From an uncultured Chloracidobacterium sp. (GTDB lineage Bacteria > Acidobacteriota > Blastocatellia > Chloracidobacteriales > Chloracidobacteriaceae), in assembly GCA_937966115.1 (NCBI GenBank), contig CALCKX010000069.1, positions 1-45,302 of the forward strand: a stretch of 45,302 nucleotides of DNA. Reading direction: 5' to 3'. Positions within the stretch are counted from its first letter, which is position 1; every line of letters begins with the position of its first letter. This document shows, piece after piece, positions 31,724 through 40,863 of this stretch. A program made the position numbers and the translations under genes. Under the pieces are notes generated by a model, which ran no database searches, was not told where the DNA came from, and was given only the letters and a program-made list of their open reading frames with translations.

Positions 31724-33397
31724 CTATTCCCTTTCCGGCGAGCGCCCCCGAACGAACCCGCCGGCGACCCCCCGCTGGGGATCGCGCAAGCATACGGCTG
31801 GGTCAATGTTCGAGCCGCAGGGCAGCGGGCTGTCCCCGCAGCGCGGAAAGACGCCCGGCTGCGGCGCCGGGCGGTACAGCCGCAGGCCATTGACGTTGTC
31901 GAGCGCGACCGGCGTCGGCGTCAGGCGCGGCGGGCGCAACAGCGGCAGGCTCGACGGGAAGGGGAGCGAAGCCGCCGCGCCCAGGGCGATCACAAGCGGC
32001 AGCCGGCGCGATAGTCCGGCGGAAAGCTGCGCCAGACCCAGCGCGAGCGGCAGGACGAAATAGCCGACGCCAAACCGGAGCGACGGCGCCTGTATAAACA
32101 CATAGGCGCTCCCCAGCCAACCGAGCCCAAGCGCCCATCCCCAGCTCGCAGCGATCCGGCGATGCGCCAGCAGCGCCAGCGTAGCCAGCAAGCTGCCGGT
32201 CAGCAGCGCCGCCGCGACCGGCTCATGGAACGGCCAGCCCGGCAGCCAGCGCCAGTCAAGCAGCCCGTCCAGCGGCCCTTGGCTGTAGCGCGGCGACGCC
32301 AGCGCGCCCCAGTCCCACCGCGCCTGGTCGCGAATGGCTACCGTCAACTCCCGCGCCGCCCCGTCGGCGCGCTGCCACGGGTTCATCTCATAGCGCCAGG
32401 GGACGGGCAGGGCAAGGAGCTTCGCGGGAAACAACGGGCAGCCGGACGCGATGATCCGCGCCAGCGTGACCGGCGCGAGCGCCGCGCCGAAAAGCGCCGC
32501 CAGTCCAAGCGCGGCGCGGCGACGACAGCCTGCCGCCCGCCAGGCGAGCCAGCCGGTCACGGGCACCAGCGGCGCGGCCGTCAATTTGACGCCAACCGCC
32601 ACGCCGGCCAGGACTGCGGCCGCCCAGCGGCGACCTGCAATCGCCTCGCCCGACAACGGCTCGCTTTCCAAGATCATCCAGCCTGTTGCCACAATGAGCG
32701 CCGCCGTCGGGACATCCGGCGAAGATGAAGCCAGAAGCCCCTCGACGCGGCTCAACGCCCCGACGCCCAGCGCGGTCGCCCAGACCAGGAACCAATCGCC
32801 TGTCCGGCCCGCGCCGCGCAAGATGCGAGCGCCAGCCCAGCCAGCGCTCGCCAGCCACAGCGCCAGCGCGAAGCCGCCGCCCAGGGCCGCCGCGCGGCTT
32901 TTCATCCCCCCATGCGCGAAGGGCGCGAAGAGCGCGAGCCACGTCGAGGCGTAGCCCAACTGCACGTCAAGCAGCGCCGTTCCCTTCACCGCGCCGTATT
33001 CCGCCAGCCAGCGCATCGCCGGATAGTGATAAATGCCGGTGTCAGCCAGCGTCACGGGCGCCACGGCGACGACGGCGGACAGTCCGAAAAAAAGCGCGCC
33101 CGCAAGCCACGCCGCGCCAGACGCCCGCCGGGCGCTTTCAAGCCAGCTTGGGCGCGGCGGAGACAGGCGCGCCGCCGCCACGAGAGCCGCGACGGCGACG
33201 CCGATTGCCACCCACGGCGTCAGCGCCAAGCCGAATGCCGCGCTCAGCCAGAGGTTGGCGAGAACGCCCGCGCCCGCCCAGGCGCTGACGATGAGCCGTT
33301 CCATCGAATCCGAGAGCGAAACGCCCGCCAGGCAAGCGTGGCCTATCGCGCTTGCCAAGACCGCGAGCAGTATCCAGATGGCAAGCGTGACGAGCAT
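31724..33397 (-). CDS. LIC_10190-like polytopic membrane protein
   Basis: A 557-residue membrane protein with about 13 hydrophobic segments. The motif DTGIYHYPAMRWLAEYGAV (about 118-136) with LLDVQLGYASTWLALFA resembles the LIC_10190 family, in which it is DTGLYHxxAIKWxEEYG. The C-terminal NGLRLYRPAP ... PLPCG also fits. The layout is that of GT-C lipid-linked glycosyltransferases, so a role in surface glycan assembly is plausible, but no catalytic residue is confirmed. It ends six bases before the EamA start. Confidence 0.75.
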   Translation of the reverse strand: MLVTLAIWILLAVLASAIGHACLAGVSLSDSMERLIVSAWAGAGVLANLWLSAAFGLALTPWVAIGVAVAALVAAARLSPPRPSWLESARRASGAAWLAGALFFGLSAVVAVAPVTLADTGIYHYPAMRWLAEYGAVKGTALLDVQLGYASTWLALFAPFAHGGMKSRAAALGGGFALALWLASAGWAGARILRGAGRTGDWFLVWATALGVGALSRVEGLLASSSPDVPTAALIVATGWMILESEPLSGEAIAGRRWAAAVLAGVAVGVKLTAAPLVPVTGWLAWRAAGCRRRAALGLAALFGAALAPVTLARIIASGCPLFPAKLLALPVPWRYEMNPWQRADGAARELTVAIRDQARWDWGALASPRYSQGPLDGLLDWRWLPGWPFHEPVAAALLTGSLLATLALLAHRRIAASWGWALGLGWLGSAYVFIQAPSLRFGVGYFVLPLALGLAQLSAGLSRRLPLVIALGAAASLPFPSSLPLLRPPRLTPTPVALDNVNGLRLYRPAPQPGVFPRCGDSPLPCGSNIDPAVCLRDPQRGVAGGFVRGRSPERE

Positions 33398-33752
33398 TTC
33401 GAGGTCGTTCAGGCAAAAGGTTGAGCGCGACTGGCGAAAGCGTTTTTAGGCGACGCCCGCTTTGACGCGCTTTCCCGCGCCCTGTCAGCGACGGCGTCGC
33501 GCGGTTTTTCAAGCGGCGTTTCATCCCGCCAGCGAGCGACCGCCGGCAGGGGCCTTGAGCGCCCGGCGACCTGGCGCCGCCACGGAGCTAGGCGAAGGCT
33601 CGCGCCAAGCGAGTTGACGAGTCCGACCAAGACGGAAAACACTTGCGCGAAAAGTCGCCTCGCATTTTATTCCGACCGCTAGTTGGCGGGCGACCGCTTT
33701 TCGCGGCGGAACATTGAAGGCTCGGGCGCCATCTCATCATAAGTCAACCCGT
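33398..33752. other. Divergent intergenic region, no gene seen
   Basis: These 355 bases lie between the LIC_10190-like gene and the MocA gene. I see no coding sequence. A weak promoter for the plus gene may be TTGCGC (33643) and TTTTAT (33665) at 16-base spacing. Confidence 0.35.
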
Positions 33753-34778
33753 ATGAGTCAATCCGTCATCAACATCGCTGTCATTGGATGCGGTCACTGG
33801 GGGCCAAATCACATCCGCGCGTTTTCCTCTTTTCCGAATGTTCGGGTTGTCGCGGCAGCCGATATCAGCCGCCCCAATCTTGAGCGAGTCGGCAAAGCGT
33901 ACCCTGACCTGGCCTTGTTTGAAGACTACCGCCGCCTGCTAGCTGAAACGGATGCTCACGCAGTCGTCATCTCCACCCCAACCAGCACGCACCATGCCAT
34001 CGTCCGCGACGCGCTCCTCGCCGACAAGCATGTGCTCGTCGAGAAGCCGCTCTGTCGCGCCTCGGAAGAAGGCGAAGCGGTGGTGGCGCTGGCCGCCGAG
34101 CGCGGGCGAATCCTGATGGTCGGACAGGTTTTCCTTTTCAATCGCGGCATTCTCAAGCTCAAGGAATACCTGCAATTTGGCGACCTCGGGCGCGTTTACA
34201 CGATGGTCTCCACCCGCACCAACCTGGGGCCGATTCGCAAGGATGTCAACGCGGTTTACGACCTGGCCTCGCATGACATCGCCATTTTCAACTTTTTGAC
34301 CGGCAGCGCGCCGATTGAAGTCTCGGCGTCCGGCGCGGCCTATTTGCAACCGGGCGTCGAGGACTTGGCATTCATCACGCTGCGCTACCCAAGCGACCTG
34401 TTGGCGCACGTCCATGTGTCGTGGCTCAACCCGCGCAAGGTGCGGGAAATCACCATCGTGGGCGACAAGAAAATGCTCGTCTGGGATGATCTGGCGACGG
34501 TTGGCCCGATTTGCATTTACGACAAGGGCGTCGTGCGCGAGCCATACTACGAAGACTACGGTCAATTTCAGCTGCTTGCCCGCGAAGGCGATATTTCCAT
34601 TCCGCGCATCCAGCTCGAGGAGCCGCTCAAGGCGCAGGCGCGTTACTTCCTTGACGGCCTGCGCCGGGGCAGCCTAACGGTTTCCGACGGCAAGAGCGGG
34701 CTGGAGGTCGTCCGCGTCCTGGAAGCCGCCCAAGCGTCGCTTTCGCAGCGCGGGTTGCCAGTATCCGTCAAATCGTAA
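33753..34778 (+). CDS. Gfo/Idh/MocA family NAD(P)-dependent oxidoreductase
   Basis: A 341-residue enzyme. The N-terminal Rossmann motif is AVIGCGHWGPNHIRAF (residues about 8-23), followed by the EKPL motif in VLVEKPLCRASEE with the catalytic Lys near 97, and a C-terminal mixed-sheet domain with YDLASHDIAIFNFL where the His is the expected catalytic partner. Such enzymes oxidise or reduce sugars or UDP-sugars; resemblance to WlbA-type UDP-sugar 3-dehydrogenases is plausible but not proven. I start at ATG 33753 because the Rossmann domain begins there; a TTG 39 bases earlier is an alternative. Confidence 0.93.
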   Translation: MSQSVINIAVIGCGHWGPNHIRAFSSFPNVRVVAAADISRPNLERVGKAYPDLALFEDYRRLLAETDAHAVVISTPTSTHHAIVRDALLADKHVLVEKPLCRASEEGEAVVALAAERGRILMVGQVFLFNRGILKLKEYLQFGDLGRVYTMVSTRTNLGPIRKDVNAVYDLASHDIAIFNFLTGSAPIEVSASGAAYLQPGVEDLAFITLRYPSDLLAHVHVSWLNPRKVREITIVGDKKMLVWDDLATVGPICIYDKGVVREPYYEDYGQFQLLAREGDISIPRIQLEEPLKAQARYFLDGLRRGSLTVSDGKSGLEVVRVLEAAQASLSQRGLPVSVKS

Positions 34779-34856
34779 TCGAGACCGTTCCCGCCGCGAG
34801 TCGCGGCGTTGTCGGCCGGGAGCCGAAGCCGTGGCGCGAAAGCCTGCCGCTTCCTG

Positions 34857-34889
34857 CCAGCCTGCGGGCCCCTATACCAGCTTGCGGGC
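34857..34889. repeat. 13-bp repeat, 20-bp period, across the DUF3299 stop
   Basis: CCAGCCTGCGGGC (34857-34869) and CCAGCTTGCGGGC (34877-34889) differ by one base and lie on both sides of the minus-strand stop at 34872. Confidence 0.75.
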
Positions 34890-35330
34890 GCGCGCGTTGA
34901 CGATGCGGTAGAGGCTTTCCACCGCGCCGCTCTCCCTCCGCTGGACGCCAGCCTGGAAGGTGCCGCTGACGGCGACCGGGTAGTCGCTGGCGGCGCTCAG
35001 TTCCTGCCCTGGGGCGAGGGTGACAAAAATCATCTGCTCAATGCCCGGGCCATCGCCAAAGCAGCAGGCGAGCGGCACTTCGATGAGAATGAAGCGGCGG
35101 ATTTTACCGTCCCCGATGCCGAGCGGCACCATAAAGCCGTTGACTTCGACTTGCTTGCCATTGAGCTGCTGCGCCCGCGGCGGATAGATGACCTCCCGGC
35201 CGTTGACCTGAACGCCGTTGAGCTCGCGAAACCGCAGCGCAGTCGGAGGTGATCCGCCCGCCGTAGCCTGGCTGGCGGCAAGCGTCAGAAACAGGATGAC
35301 AGCGATCAATGTTCTCACGCGCGAACCCAA
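34872..35330 (-). CDS. DUF3299-family exported protein
   Basis: A 152-residue protein with a signal peptide (RTLIAVILFLTLAASQATAG). LNGKQVEVNGFMVPLGIGDGKIRRFILIEVPLACCFGDGPGIEQMIFV is the DUF3299 hallmark; the FGDGP segment replaces the family's proline-rich ligand-like motif. The function of the family is unknown, with some members close to metal-export genes. The start is TTG 35330; a GTG at 35318 could also be used. Confidence 0.8.
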   Translation of the reverse strand: MGSRVRTLIAVILFLTLAASQATAGGSPPTALRFRELNGVQVNGREVIYPPRAQQLNGKQVEVNGFMVPLGIGDGKIRRFILIEVPLACCFGDGPGIEQMIFVTLAPGQELSAASDYPVAVSGTFQAGVQRRESGAVESLYRIVNARARKLV

Positions 35331-35485
35331 TGCCCCTTGAATAATGTCTCTCGCAAGCTAAGCGCGCCGGGCCGACTTGGGCTTCAGCCGGCCGTGGCGC
35401 AGGAAAGATAGCACAAGCGGTCGCGCGAGCGCAGCCGTCGATGCCAGGGGCGACTTTGGCGTTCCGGCGCGGCGCGGCAGGGCGA

Positions 35486-36172
35486 TCAAAACGGGCTTAG
35501 CCCGGCCGCGGCATTGTAACCGCGATACAACTCGTTGAAGTCACGGATGCTGCGCTCCATGATTTGGTTGATGGTCTCGATGTCGGCGGCGTTGATGGTT
35601 AGGTTGACGCCGTTGAGAAAGGCCATGTAAGTGTCAAGCGTCTTGACCTGCGCCGAGACGAGAACGAGATACGTGCGCCGCCGATACTTAGGCGGGAGCG
35701 AATTGACATGGCGCAGAACGGCGATGCCGCCCTGGTTCGCGCTGTCAAACTGCGGATCGAGCAACACGACGTCAATTTGCGTATCGCGCATCAGCTCAAT
35801 GGCTTTGGCAGCCTCGTCGCAAACCGTCGGGGCATAGGATTGGCGGTCGAGCTTGTCGAGAACTTGCTGCGTCTGCCCTGGGTCGGACAAGCACAGCAAG
35901 GTTTGGCGACGTTGCCAGCTCGCGAGCGAGCCGGTTGAGCCATCGGCAGAGCGGGCGGCTTGCCCGGTGAGAAGAGCGACGAGCTGGGCTATGGCATCCT
36001 GATTGGCTTGCATAGATTTTGGCGCTCCGCGCAAGGTTGGGGCGGCTTTGGGCGGGGGCTTGACCATCATCCCGAAGCGACACTTCGGGCAATTGACCTG
36101 AAATGGCTTATCAGGCAGGTTTTTTTCCTGGATCTCGAACTTTGCGCGACACTGGGCGCAAACGACTTGCAT
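35486..36172 (-). CDS. Zinc-ribbon (MJ0042-type) plus receiver-like protein
   Basis: A 228-residue protein. Cys5, Cys8, Cys28 and Cys31 form an MJ0042-type zinc ribbon. After a linker, residues 88-215 resemble a response-regulator receiver (TLLCLSDPGQTQQVLDKL, VVLLDPQFD with a possible phospho-Asp near 139, LVLVSAQVKTLDTYMAFLNGVN). The usual lysine and acidic pair are not obvious, so it may be a pseudo-receiver. It begins 39 bases after the PilT/PilU gene stop on the same strand, so it is likely to serve pilus-dependent motility. Confidence 0.75.
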   Translation of the reverse strand: MQVVCAQCRAKFEIQEKNLPDKPFQVNCPKCRFGMMVKPPPKAAPTLRGAPKSMQANQDAIAQLVALLTGQAARSADGSTGSLASWQRRQTLLCLSDPGQTQQVLDKLDRQSYAPTVCDEAAKAIELMRDTQIDVVLLDPQFDSANQGGIAVLRHVNSLPPKYRRRTYLVLVSAQVKTLDTYMAFLNGVNLTINAADIETINQIMERSIRDFNELYRGYNAAAGLSPF

Positions 36173-36211
36173 GGCGCACTCAGCAGGCGAAACGCGAAGG
36201 CGACGCGCCCA

Positions 36212-37474
36212 TTACCGCTCGATCATGTCCAGCATGGATGGCCGCGGCGTCTCGGTGGTCGTCCGAACTGGCGGCGCGATCGGGCGCATGCCGCCTAGCG
36301 TCGGATTTCTCAACGCCTGCTGCTCTTTCTGCATGCGGTTGATTTCGCCACCGCCCGCGCCGGCGAAATCGCTCGACGAGCCAAGGCCAGAGAGACGCAG
36401 CAGGAGGTTGTTCTGGTTGGTGGCGAAGGCAACGCCATCTTCCTGCGTGATCAGGCCCTGGCGAATCATGCGCTCGATCACTTGGTCAAAGTGCTGCATG
36501 CCGTCGAGCGAGCCATCTTCCATCGCGTCCAAGAGCGACTTGCCCTCGCTCTCGCCTTTCTCGATGTATTCGCGGGTGCGCGGCGTGGATTTGAGAATCT
36601 CGACGGCGGCCACCCGCCCCTTGCCATCCGCCCGCGGAATCAGCCGCTGGGTGATGATATAACGAAAGGCTTGCGCCAGTCGCACTCGAATGACGTGCTC
36701 TTCATTCTTTGGAAAGATGCCGATAATGCGGTCAACCGTCTTTGAAGCATCCGTGGTGTGGAGCGTCGAGAACACCAAGTGCCCCGTCTCGGCGGCTTCG
36801 AGCGCGATTTCAGTCGTCTCGAGGTCGCGCATTTCGCCCACGAGAATCACTTTCGGCGCTTGCCGCAAAGCCGCCCGCAGCGCCAGCGCGAAGCTCGGCG
36901 TGTCGCTGCCCAGCTCGCGCTGATTGATCGTGCAGTTCTTGTGCGTGTGCAGAAACTCGATGGGATCTTCAATTGTGACAATGTGGTAGAACTTTTCCTC
37001 GTTGATCTTGCGCAAGATGGCCGCCAGGGTCGAGGACTTGCCGCTTCCCGTCGGGCCAGTCAGCAGCACGATGCCGTTTTTGAGATGCGAAATATCCCCC
37101 AGCTGAGGCGGCAGCCCCAGCGTCTCAATCGTTGGCACCTCGGTCGGAATGACGCGCATGACGATGGAGTAGGTGCCACGCTGTGAGAAGATGTTGACGC
37201 GGAAGCGCGTGCGCGAGGGCAAGCTGTAGGACAAGTCCACCGAGCCGGTCTGCACCAGCTTCTCCGGCGCGTCGCTGTTACCTGTCATCAGCGCCATGGC
37301 GATGATTTCCGTCTGGTAGGGCGTGAGGTTGCGCAAGCCCTTGATGTCCACCGGAACAAGCTTTCCGTTAAGCTCGACCTGCGGCGGGCGGCCGACGGAA
37401 AAGTTGAGGTCGCTGATTTTTTCATCCACCGCGAGCATCCGCTCGATAATGGGTGGCAAGTCGAAGTAGCTCAT
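36212..37474 (-). CDS. Type IV pilus retraction ATPase, PilT/PilU family
   Basis: A 420-residue secretion ATPase. Walker A is GPTGSGKSST, followed by IVTIEDPIEFLHTHK, the Walker B region VILVGEMRDLETTEIALEAAETGHLVFSTLHTTDA and the arginine segment. The C-terminal GMQHFDQVIERMIRQGLITQEDG resembles PilU more than PilT. It powers pilus retraction at the inner membrane. I start at ATG 37474 with AGGATAGGG upstream; an ATG-less extension to 37537 is unlikely. It lies 269 bases after nrdR, with a perfect hairpin in between. Confidence 0.93.
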   Translation of the reverse strand: MSYFDLPPIIERMLAVDEKISDLNFSVGRPPQVELNGKLVPVDIKGLRNLTPYQTEIIAMALMTGNSDAPEKLVQTGSVDLSYSLPSRTRFRVNIFSQRGTYSIVMRVIPTEVPTIETLGLPPQLGDISHLKNGIVLLTGPTGSGKSSTLAAILRKINEEKFYHIVTIEDPIEFLHTHKNCTINQRELGSDTPSFALALRAALRQAPKVILVGEMRDLETTEIALEAAETGHLVFSTLHTTDASKTVDRIIGIFPKNEEHVIRVRLAQAFRYIITQRLIPRADGKGRVAAVEILKSTPRTREYIEKGESEGKSLLDAMEDGSLDGMQHFDQVIERMIRQGLITQEDGVAFATNQNNLLLRLSGLGSSSDFAGAGGGEINRMQKEQQALRNPTLGGMRPIAPPVRTTTETPRPSMLDMIER

Positions 37475-37531
37475 GACCCTATCCTCTCGCAGGCCTGCCG
37501 CTGACCGGCAGTCATCGGATTCGCGCTCGCT

Positions 37532-37567
37532 AGCCAAGCTGGCGTCCGCTTGGACGCCAGCTTGGCT
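37532..37567. other. Perfect 16-bp inverted repeat upstream of pilT
   Basis: AGCCAAGCTGGCGTCC (37532-37547), loop GCTT, then its exact complement (37552-37567). It lies 58 bases upstream of the pilT-type start and 176 bases after nrdR. There is no T-run, so it may be a barrier or a regulatory site. Part of it (CGCTTGGACGCC) recurs at 37622. Confidence 0.7.
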
Positions 37568-37743
37568 TCGGCCTTGAAAAGGCTATACCAGCCGCTTGCG
37601 CGACGCAAGAAAGCTCACGTTCGCTTGGACGCCGGCGCCGCCCCCCCAAGCTCGGGGCGGCGCTCGACGGCGCGCCTGACGGCTCGCATCCGCTGGGGCC
37701 AAGGCTGTATCCAGCCCCAATGACGCATCAGGCGGAAGCCGCA

Positions 37744-38244
37744 TCAAGCCGAAATGCCATCCGCGTCGCGCTTGCGGCGGGGTGGCGGCGGCCCGCCCTT
37801 CACCAGGGACTTCAGCTCAGACATAAACTCCGTCACGTCCTTGAACTCCAGATAGACTGAGGCGAAGCGGACATAGGCGACTTTGTCGAGGTCTTTCAGT
37901 CGGCGCATGATGAGTTCGCCGATTTTCTGCGTTGAGCGCTCCCGGTCGCGCGACTCCTGCACATACTTCTCCACGGCCGTCACAATCGCCTCCAGCTTGG
38001 CCGTTGGCACGGGACGCTTCTCGCAGGCGCGGGCCAGCCCGGCCAAGACCTTCTGGCGGTCAAATGGCTCGCGCCGGCCATCCTTCTTGATGACCATGTA
38101 GGGAATCTCATCGATGCGCTCGTAAGAGGTGAACCGCCGCTCGCATTTGAGGCACTCGCGCCGGCGGCGAATCACATCGCCCTCGCGGCTTTCGCGGGAG
38201 TCCACAACCCGATCCTCAAGGTTGCCGCAGTATGGACATTTCAC
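37744..38244 (-). CDS. nrdR: Transcriptional repressor NrdR
   Basis: A 166-residue regulator of ribonucleotide reductase genes. The zinc ribbon uses Cys3, Cys6, Cys31 and Cys34 (MKCPYCGN and [16 protein letters not shown]). The ATP-cone domain follows ([29 protein letters not shown]...), which senses ATP/dATP. The tail ([12 protein letters not shown]) is Pro/Arg-rich. It binds NrdR boxes near nrd promoters; no nrd gene is in the window. Confidence 0.97.
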   Translation of the reverse strand: MKCPYCGNLEDRVVDSRESREGDVIRRRRECLKCERRFTSYERIDEIPYMVIKKDGRREPFDRQKVLAGLARACEKRPVPTAKLEAIVTAVEKYVQESRDRERSTQKIGELIMRRLKDLDKVAYVRFASVYLEFKDVTEFMSELKSLVKGGPPPPRRKRDADGISA

Positions 38245-38256
38245 GTGGTTGCTCGT

Positions 38257-38280
38257 CTCATCTAGCGCCTCATCTAGCGC
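38257..38280. repeat. Perfect 12-bp tandem duplication upstream of nrdR
   Basis: CTCATCTAGCGC occurs at 38257-38268 and again at 38269-38280 with no mismatch. It lies 12 bases upstream of the nrdR start and so is inside the leader. Confidence 0.9.
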
Positions 38281-38346
38281 CGCGTTTCACCGGGGCTGCC
38301 CTGGAAGCTCCGCCAAGCGCCGGACGCCGTCCAGCGCCTGCGCGCG

Positions 38347-39510
38347 CTAGACCTTGATGTTTCGCGCGCCAAAAAACTCCTTGAGCGCCGGGTACACGTC
38401 TTCCTTGCTGTCAATGCGCACGCCGATGAAGCGCTCCTGCCGCTTGAGGTGCTCCTTGAAAATCGACAGCAGCGCGCCTGACGAGCGACGATAGCTCGAC
38501 GCTCCCTCGTCGCCAATTTCGCCATAGCCAAACAGATTGCAGACCGCGATGAGCCGGTCGGCCAGCCGGACAGCTTCCTCGTTGTCGCTGTAGTAGTTAT
38601 CCCCGTCCGAAAAGTGAAACGGATAGACGTTCCAGTCTTTCGGCGGATAGCGCTTCTCGATGATGTCCAGCGCGAGCTTGTACGCGCTTGAAACCACCGT
38701 CCCGCCGGATTCGCCCTGCGTGAAAAACTGCTCCTCGGTAACTTCCTTGGCTTCGGTGTGATGACTGATGAAGACAATTTCGACGTTGTCGTACTTCGTG
38801 CGCAAAAACCTCGTCATCCAGAAGTAGAAGCTTCGCGCGATGTACTTCTTAAACTCGCCCATCGAGCCAGACACGTCCATGAGCGCCAGCACGACGGCGT
38901 TCGATTCAAAACGCAGGTCTTCCTCCCAGCTCTTGAAGCGGAGGTCTTCCTTCTTGAACCCGCCGACCTGAGCGCGCCCCTTCTCGACCGCGTTCCGCTT
39001 GAGGTTTTCCACAATCGAGCGGCGCTTGTCGAGATTCGAGAAGGCGCCGGTGCGGCGAATTTCGGTGAAGCGGGTCGTCCGCGCCGGCAGGGCTTTGTTG
39101 GCGCGCTCTTCCAAAAACGGCAGTTGCAGGTCTTCAAAGATGAGCGCCGCGATATCGTCAATATTGACATCGGCCTCGTAGTATTCCTGCCCGGCATCGC
39201 TGCCGGCCGGACCCGCCCCGCCCCGCCCTGGGCTGGGCTGCCCCTCGCGGGCCAGCACATCGCCGACCTTTGAGTCGCCGTCGCCCTGCGCGACATGCTT
39301 TTGCTTGTTCCGGTTGAAGCGGAATTTGTATTCGTCCAGCGAGCGAATCGGCACCTTGACCGTCTTGCGTCCGTCCGAAAGGATGATGGACTCATTCGAC
39401 ACAATCGAGCCAAGATTTTTGCGAATGGCTTCCTTGACCCGCTCCTTGTGGCGCTCCTGGTCAATGACGCCTTTGCGCTGCAGGCTCCAGTCTTGCTTCT
39501 GAATCGCCAT
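38347..39510 (-). CDS. YeaH/YhbH family protein (DUF444)
   Basis: A 387-residue protein. The start MAIQKQDWSLQRKG is followed by a helical region and a VWA-like domain with LALMDVSGSMGEF (MIDAS-type). The motif DEYKFRFNR and the C-terminal IGVRIDSKEDVYPALKEFFG are family-typical. YhbH normally works with the PrkA kinase and SpoVR; neither is in the window. Sporulation or stress roles are known for some relatives, not here. The frame extends to 39609, but the ATG at 39510 has GGAG eight bases upstream and starts the conserved domain. Confidence 0.92.
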   Translation of the reverse strand: MAIQKQDWSLQRKGVIDQERHKERVKEAIRKNLGSIVSNESIILSDGRKTVKVPIRSLDEYKFRFNRNKQKHVAQGDGDSKVGDVLAREGQPSPGRGGAGPAGSDAGQEYYEADVNIDDIAALIFEDLQLPFLEERANKALPARTTRFTEIRRTGAFSNLDKRRSIVENLKRNAVEKGRAQVGGFKKEDLRFKSWEEDLRFESNAVVLALMDVSGSMGEFKKYIARSFYFWMTRFLRTKYDNVEIVFISHHTEAKEVTEEQFFTQGESGGTVVSSAYKLALDIIEKRYPPKDWNVYPFHFSDGDNYYSDNEEAVRLADRLIAVCNLFGYGEIGDEGASSYRRSSGALLSIFKEHLKRQERFIGVRIDSKEDVYPALKEFFGARNIKV

Positions 39511-39532
39511 TCGCCGCTCTCCGAGCCGCGCC

Positions 39533-39590
39533 TTGAAAGGCGGCGCTCTGAAAGGCCGCGCTCTGAAAGGCTGGGCTGAAAGGCTCAGCG
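39533..39590. repeat. Four-copy CTGAAAGGC tandem repeat, about 15-bp unit
   Basis: The unit (T/C)TGAAAGGC recurs at 39533, 39548, 39563 and 39576, with spacings of 15, 15 and 13 bases. It lies in the leader of the yhbH-type gene and contains no coding sequence. Confidence 0.8.
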
Positions 39591-39634
39591 CCCGCGTCAA
39601 GCGCGGCAACCGATAGGAGGAAGTCCGTCCCGCG

Positions 39635-40735
39635 CTAGGCTGACGGCGTATCGTCAGCGGGGACGGGCGGGGACGACGAGGTGGCCGCGAGCGCTAGCGA
39701 CGCCGCGGCCGACGCGCCGTCAGTCGCGACACTCGAAGCCGCGACATTCGACAAAGCGGCGGCGGGGCGCCCGAACTGACGACGGCAGAAATCCAGGATG
39801 AGCGCGGCCGTTTCGGCGGGGCGCTCTTCTTCCGGAATGTGACCGCAGTTGGGAATGACCACAAACTCGGCTTGCGGCAGACGCGCCAGGAGGCGAGCGC
39901 CCAGCGCCACCGGGATGGCGCGGTCATACTCGCCCCATATGAGCAAAGTCGGCGCCGCGATCCCGTCCAGCTCTTGCTCAATCCAGTTCAAATCCCACTG
40001 GCGGGCGGTCGCCAGGGCGGCGCGCTGGCCTTCAACGGTTCGCAGGGCGCGGAAGTAAGCGGCGATGCGCTCCGGCGTCACCGCTCGCTGGTCGTGAAAG
40101 AAACCGCGCAAGAGGGTCTCCGAGGTCTGTCGCGAGGACATCAGCAGCGGGACGGTCACTTCGCCGACCAGCCAAGTCCGGGCGATTTGCGCATAGAGAC
40201 TGAAGGGGTACTGCTGCAAGGGCGCGTCATTGTAGGCGGCGTCAATGAGAATCAGCCCCGACACGCGCGGCGACCACATCAGCGCGCAGGCCAGCGAAAC
40301 CGCGCCGCCGAAGGAGTTGCCAACAAAGATCGCCGTCTCAATGCCCAGCCGGTCGAGCAAGCCAATGACGATTTGCGCCTGATCCTGCACATGATAGCGC
40401 CGGTCCGCCGGCTTTTCAGAGAAGCCAAAGCCCTTCAAGTCCGGCGCGATAACTCGGTAGCCGGCCGCCGCGAGCGGCTCAACCACATCCTTCCAGGTGT
40501 AGCTCGACGAGCAATACCCATGGAGCAGGAGGAGGGCTGGCGCTCCGAGCTCGCCAAAGTCCTGGTAGTGCAGACGCGCGCCATCCACAACGGCGAACCG
40601 ACTAGCCTCGGGATACGGCAACTCGCCGACGCAATCCATCCAGCGCACATCCTGCGGACGCTTGAGATACTGCCACGCCACGCCGCCGGCCAGAGCCGCG
40701 CCGCCAAGCGCCGCCAACCATCGTTTTGTATTCAC
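39635..40735 (-). CDS. Membrane-anchored alpha/beta hydrolase
   Basis: A 366-residue protein. An N-terminal transmembrane segment (LAALGGAALAGGVAWQYL) is followed by an alpha/beta hydrolase fold: LLLLHGYCSSSYTWKDV (oxyanion region), GNSFGGA with nucleophile Ser141, the catalytic Asp in GEYDRAIP and His in NCGHIPEEE. The tail is a Ser/Ala-rich linker with no domain. The substrate is unknown. GTG 40735 is preferred because GGGGGAAG lies seven bases upstream; an upstream extension to 40840 has no family similarity. Confidence 0.9.
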   Translation of the reverse strand: MNTKRWLAALGGAALAGGVAWQYLKRPQDVRWMDCVGELPYPEASRFAVVDGARLHYQDFGELGAPALLLLHGYCSSSYTWKDVVEPLAAAGYRVIAPDLKGFGFSEKPADRRYHVQDQAQIVIGLLDRLGIETAIFVGNSFGGAVSLACALMWSPRVSGLILIDAAYNDAPLQQYPFSLYAQIARTWLVGEVTVPLLMSSRQTSETLLRGFFHDQRAVTPERIAAYFRALRTVEGQRAALATARQWDLNWIEQELDGIAAPTLLIWGEYDRAIPVALGARLLARLPQAEFVVIPNCGHIPEEERPAETAALILDFCRRQFGRPAAALSNVAASSVATDGASAAASLALAATSSSPPVPADDTPSA

Positions 40736-40863
40736 TGAATCACTTCCCCCGAAAGAACAGGCTTGCGGAAACGGCCTGACCGTCAGAAGCGCGGTCCGGC
40801 CTTGCGCGTCAGCGGCCCGGGTCTCTGGCCGACTGGCCATCCATCATCGCTCGCCGCGCCTTC

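Noticed and set aside
30516-31793. Minus-strand frame of 425 codons over rpmG and the EamA gene
   Set aside because: It overlaps rpmG and the EamA gene out of frame; its product is Arg/Ala low-complexity.
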